This document shows positions 60,915-64,000 of a stretch of DNA of 64,000 bases, piece by piece. Both the position numbers and the translations under genes were made by a program. The notes under the pieces were generated by a model. It worked only from the letters and a program-made list of their open reading frames with translations. It was not told where the DNA came from and ran no database searches. Every line of letters begins with the position of its first letter. The first letter of the stretch is position 1. The stretch comes from Methylobacter sp. (lineage in GTDB: Bacteria > Pseudomonadota > Gammaproteobacteria > Methylococcales > Methylomonadaceae): contig JAURYJ010000042.1 of the NCBI GenBank assembly GCA_030653985.1, positions 56,850-120,849 on the forward strand, written 5' to 3'.

Positions 60915-61945
60915 TAGAAAGCGACCGCATGGTGACCGCCACCAGCCATGCCGATGAAGAACGTCAGGATCGTGCTATCCGACCCAAACGCCTAGCGGAT
61001 TATATCGGTCAGCAAGAATTGCGCGAGCAAATGGAGATTTTCATTCAGGCGGCAACGGCACGAAAAGAAGCCTTGGATCATGTCTTAATTTTCGGCCCGC
61101 CCGGTTTGGGAAAAACGACGTTAGCTAATATTATCGCCGCCGAAATGTGTGTTAAAATCCGCCAAACATCCGGTCCTGTCCTGGATAAAGCCGGTGATCT
61201 TGCCGCATTGCTGACGAATCTTGAACCGCATGATGTGTTGTTTATCGATGAAATACATCGCTTAAGTCCGGCGGTTGAAGAGATTTTATATCCGGCCATG
61301 GAAGATTATCAGCTTGATCTGATGATAGGCGAAGGCCCTGCCGCGCGCTCTATCAAGCTGGATTTGCCGCCTTTTACCCTGGTAGGCGCGACCACCCGTG
61401 CTGGCTTGATGACATCGCCTTTACGTGATCGTTTTGGCATCGTTCAGCGCTTGGAATTTTATACGGTTGATGAGTTGGCGAGTATTGCGCAGCGATCAGC
61501 CAAAGTGCTGGGTATTGAGATGGAACAGCGCGGCGCTTATGAAATAGCCCGTCGTTCCCGCGGAACGCCCCGAATTGCCAATCGATTGTTGCGCCGGGTG
61601 CGGGACTATGCGGAAGTAAAAGGCAATGGCACGATTACTGAAGAGCTGTCCTTTAAGGCTTTGGAAATGTTGAAAGTGGATAATAATGGATTTGATTCCT
61701 TAGACCGCAAACTGCTGATGGCCATGATTGAAGGCTTTGCCGGTGGGCCGGTTGGACTGGATACGTTAGCCGCTGCCATCAGTGAAGAACGGGGTACCAT
61801 TGAAGATGTCGTGGAACCGTATTTGCTGCAACAGGGTTTTATTATGCGCACACCTCGCGGCCGTGTGGTCACCCAGAATGCTTATTTGCATTTTGGCTTA
61901 CAGCCGCCGAAACATTTGGGTGTATTTGAGGATTTGTTTGAATAA
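60911..61945 (+). CDS. ruvB: Holliday junction DNA helicase motor RuvB
   Basis: 344-residue AAA+ motor for branch migration. Walker [13 protein letters not shown], Walker [11 protein letters not shown], sensor VGATTRAG, arginine finger RDRFGI, and the winged-helix C terminus RTPRGR-type [10 protein letters not shown]. Full length. Confidence 0.97.
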   Translation: MIESDRMVTATSHADEERQDRAIRPKRLADYIGQQELREQMEIFIQAATARKEALDHVLIFGPPGLGKTTLANIIAAEMCVKIRQTSGPVLDKAGDLAALLTNLEPHDVLFIDEIHRLSPAVEEILYPAMEDYQLDLMIGEGPAARSIKLDLPPFTLVGATTRAGLMTSPLRDRFGIVQRLEFYTVDELASIAQRSAKVLGIEMEQRGAYEIARRSRGTPRIANRLLRRVRDYAEVKGNGTITEELSFKALEMLKVDNNGFDSLDRKLLMAMIEGFAGGPVGLDTLAAAISEERGTIEDVVEPYLLQQGFIMRTPRGRVVTQNAYLHFGLQPPKHLGVFEDLFE

Positions 61946-61955
61946 TTAAACGGAT

Positions 61956-62360
61956 ATGAACGATTTTATTTGGCCGGTGCGCGTTTATTACGAAGACACC
62001 GATGCAGGCGGGGTGGTGTTTTACGCTAACTACCTGAAATTTTTCGAACGGGCCAGAACCGAAATGCTCAGAGCCATGGGCTATGAACAGGATCAGCTGA
62101 TTACCAGTGAAGGCATTATTTTTGTAGTACGCTCCGTACAGGTCGATTATTTAAGCCCCGCCCGATTTAACCAACAACTGCAAGTGAGTGCAAAAGTGAG
62201 TCTGGCTAAAAAAGTCAGTCTTATTTTTGAGCAAGTTGTAACGCGAGGCGATGATATTTTGTGCAAGGGCAGTGTTAAAATTGCCTGTTTGGATGCACAA
62301 ACCCTGCGTCCTAAAGCTATTCCCGAAACCTTATTTAGAGCACTTAGAGCACACCATTAA
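61956..62360 (+). CDS. ybgC: Tol-Pal associated acyl-CoA thioesterase YbgC
   Basis: 134-residue hot-dog thioesterase. The active site is YYEDTDAGGVVFYANYLKFFERARTE with the catalytic Asp. First gene of the tol-pal operon; its stop overlaps tolQ by one base. Confidence 0.94.
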   Translation: MNDFIWPVRVYYEDTDAGGVVFYANYLKFFERARTEMLRAMGYEQDQLITSEGIIFVVRSVQVDYLSPARFNQQLQVSAKVSLAKKVSLIFEQVVTRGDDILCKGSVKIACLDAQTLRPKAIPETLFRALRAHH

Positions 62361-63037
62361 TGAATACTGATTTATCGCTTTTCCATTTAGTTAAAGAAGC
62401 CAGCTTTGTTGTTCAATTCGTCATGGTGATATTGTTAGCAGCATCGGTGTCATCATGGACCTTTATTTTCAGCAAGCGCAAAGAGCTTAATCGGGCGATT
62501 GAAATCACCGATGAATTCGAACAGCAGTTTTGGTCCGGCGTGGTGTTGGCTGAGCTTTATCGAAAATTGGCGGCCAAGGATTTTGAGCCGGAAGGCATAG
62601 AGAAAATATTCCTGGCCGGTTATAAAGAATTTTCCCGAATGCGCCAGGCCGGTAATGTAGAACCCGGCGTGCAGGTTGAAAGTGCGCAGCGAGTCATGCG
62701 TATCGAATTATCGCGTGAATTGGAGCGACTGGATGAGCATCTGGCCTTTCTTGCCACCGTCGGTTCGATCAGTCCTTACATCGGTTTATTCGGTACAGTC
62801 TGGGGCATCATGAATTCCTTCATGTCGTTAGGTAATGTCAAACAGGCAACCTTGGCGCAAGTCGCGCCGGGTATTGCCGAAGCCTTGATCGCAACAGCCA
62901 TAGGCCTGTTTGCCGCAATCCCCGCCGTTATTGCCTATAACCGCTTTTCTACCCGGCTGGACAGATTGACCGGTCGCTATGAATTGTTTGTTGAAGAGTT
63001 CGTCGTATTGTTACAACGGCAGGCACATCAAAAATGA
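62360..63037 (+). CDS. tolQ: Tol-Pal system proton channel subunit TolQ
   Basis: 225-residue ExbB/MotA-like inner membrane protein with three membrane helices (about 18-38, 135-155, 170-190). LATVGSISPYIGLFGTVWGIMNSF is the signature. It powers TolA with TolR. Overlaps tolR by four bases. Confidence 0.95.
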   Translation: MNTDLSLFHLVKEASFVVQFVMVILLAASVSSWTFIFSKRKELNRAIEITDEFEQQFWSGVVLAELYRKLAAKDFEPEGIEKIFLAGYKEFSRMRQAGNVEPGVQVESAQRVMRIELSRELERLDEHLAFLATVGSISPYIGLFGTVWGIMNSFMSLGNVKQATLAQVAPGIAEALIATAIGLFAAIPAVIAYNRFSTRLDRLTGRYELFVEEFVVLLQRQAHQK

Positions 63038-63477
63038 GCGCTCCACAAATGGGCAGAAAAAATGGGCGCAGGAAGCCTATGGCAGAAATCAATGTGGTTC
63101 CCTACATTGACGTGACTTTAGTGCTGTTGATTATTTTTATGATAACAACGCCGATGTTGCAAACCGGCGTGGAAGTCGAGCTTCCGCAAGCCGAATCGGC
63201 AACCGTAGAATCCGAAGGCGATAATTTACCTGTAGTTTTATCCATCAATGAACAGAGCCAATATTTTATTACTGTTGATGACCAGGAACCTGAGCAGATA
63301 CAGCGTGAAGAGGTCGAGGCCCGAGTGATGACGGTATTAAACAAGAAGCCGAAAACCCAGGTTTTAATCGGAGCCTATAAGGGCATTGAATATGGTGTCG
63401 TGGTGACGCTAATGGCGGGATTAAAAAATGCCGGTGTGCCCAGTGTAGGTTTAATGACTAAGTCGAGCGAACAATAA
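63034..63477 (+). CDS. tolR: Tol-Pal system proton channel subunit TolR
   Basis: 147-residue ExbD-like protein. One membrane helix carries the protonatable Asp (INVVPYIDVTLVLLIIFMITTPML), then a periplasmic domain. Follows tolQ with ATGA overlap. Confidence 0.95.
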   Translation: MSAPQMGRKNGRRKPMAEINVVPYIDVTLVLLIIFMITTPMLQTGVEVELPQAESATVESEGDNLPVVLSINEQSQYFITVDDQEPEQIQREEVEARVMTVLNKKPKTQVLIGAYKGIEYGVVVTLMAGLKNAGVPSVGLMTKSSEQ

Positions 63478-63483
63478 ATTTCG

Positions 63484-64000
63484 ATGGATAGCAAAAGGAA
63501 ATTTACCTGGCCTGTCATTCTGGCCTTGGCTTTGCACCTTACGATTTTAGGTCTGTTTGCCTTAAGTGCTCTGATAAAACCGGACAAAATAGAATCGGAA
63601 GCAGCGCCGGAGATTATTCATGCTGAAATTGTTGATGAAGCCACCGTTAAAAATCCGGCTGAGGCTATCGCAGAGCCTGTAAAGGCGGAGACCAGTCAGG
63701 TTGAAGAAGCAATAAAGCAAGAAACAGAAGTTAAGCAAGAGGCCGAGCCGATAGTACAGCAGGCGGAAGCAGTCAAAGCCGAAGCCAAACAGGCGGAAGC
63801 CGCCCAAGCCAGGGCCGAAGCCAAGCAGGCGGAAGCGGCCAAAGCCAAAGCCGAAGCGGCCGCTCAAGCCAGGGCCGAAGCCAAGCAGGCGGAAGCGGCT
63901 AAAGCCAAAGCCGAAGCAGCCGCCCAAGCCAGGGCCGAAGCCAAGCAGGCGGAAGCGGCTAAAGCCAAAGCCGAAGCAGCCGCCCAAGCCAGGGCCGAAG
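63484..64000 (+). CDS. tolA: Tol-Pal system energy transducer TolA (partial)
   Basis: The N-terminal 172 residues are present before the window ends. It has an inner membrane anchor (VILALALHLTILGLFALSAL), then a long Ala/Lys/Glu/Gln-rich helical domain with exact 60-bp (20-residue) repeats from about 63800. The C-terminal Pal/TolB-binding domain lies outside. It is read from the ATG six bases after the tolR stop. Confidence 0.93.
   Translation, partial: MDSKRKFTWPVILALALHLTILGLFALSALIKPDKIESEAAPEIIHAEIVDEATVKNPAEAIAEPVKAETSQVEEAIKQETEVKQEAEPIVQQAEAVKAEAKQAEAAQARAEAKQAEAAKAKAEAAAQARAEAKQAEAAKAKAEAAAQARAEAKQAEAAKAKAEAAAQARAE
63805..64000 (+). repeat. 60-bp tandem repeats within tolA
   Basis: At least three successive 60-base units encode the 20-residue pattern of AKAKAEAAAQARAEAKQAEA. 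The copies differ by only a few synonymous changes, suggesting recent expansion. The array continues beyond the window. Confidence 0.85.

Overview
The window (64 kb, complete at neither end) reads as chromosome of a Gram-negative gammaproteobacterium. It has Tol-Pal, Mla, type IV pili, a polar-type flagellar cluster (FlhF, FlhG, FliA) with FimV/HubP, and gammaproteobacterial gene orders such as asd-fimV, argJ-mutT and yebC-ruvCAB-ybgC-tolQRA. Moderate GC, the style of dispersed palindromes and the protein flavour suggest a Methylococcales-type methanotroph. That placement is inference: no methane oxidation gene is present here.

Layout. 0-6.4 kb: cell envelope genes (mepA, mlaA, mtgA), a lipase-like lipoprotein and a KtrA/TrkH potassium uptake pair. 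6.7-10.1 kb: a giant MscK-type mechanosensitive channel. 10.3-15.4 kb: an accessory island holding an IS110-family element with a possible bridge-RNA region, a 96-99 bp palindromic repeat pair beside a frameshifted REP-associated tyrosine transposase (RAYT), a TacAT-type acetyltransferase toxin-antitoxin, and an hsdM remnant with a readable internal deletion. 15.6-20 kb: a secreted protein of unknown role, then two PilU-type retraction ATPases, the second with a duplicated N-terminal domain. 20-22.4 kb: a tightly coupled operon of an MnmA-like PP-loop enzyme, a TusA-like sulfur carrier and a CDF metal transporter. 22.5-26.3 kb: a fused MNT-HEPN protein, argJ, a Nudix-ThiE fusion, and a separate two-gene MntA/HepT pair. 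26.5-33.8 kb: housekeeping genes (moaA, rhlE, adk, asd) and small conserved unknowns. 33.8-48.5 kb: fimV, then fliLMNOPQR-flhBA-flhFG-fliA, ending in a 52-residue ORF and a DUF2802 protein where related bacteria often carry chemotaxis genes. 48.5-58.3 kb: a BI-1 protein, a truncated haemoglobin, a YgjP-like protease with a non-standard start, NhaD, a lipoprotein, an amino acid permease, an L,D-transpeptidase, and serA-serB. 58.3-64 kb: yebC, a PIN-type toxin-antitoxin inserted ahead of ruvCAB, then ybgC-tolQRA, with tolA running off the window.

Cooperation. The flagellar genes form one largely overlapping operon for the export gate, C-ring and polar placement. SerA and SerB (4-nt overlap) are consecutive-branch serine enzymes. 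The MnmA-like, TusA-like and CDF genes overlap by 1-4 nt and probably form one unit. At least four toxin-antitoxin-like modules and at least three families of short palindromes are scattered among housekeeping genes. The most promising little-described items are the PP-loop/TusA/CDF operon, the double-N-domain PilU, the fused MNT-HEPN protein next to a split pair, and the composite inverted-repeat element at 18.0 and 24.5 kb. No tRNA, rRNA or CRISPR array was recognised.
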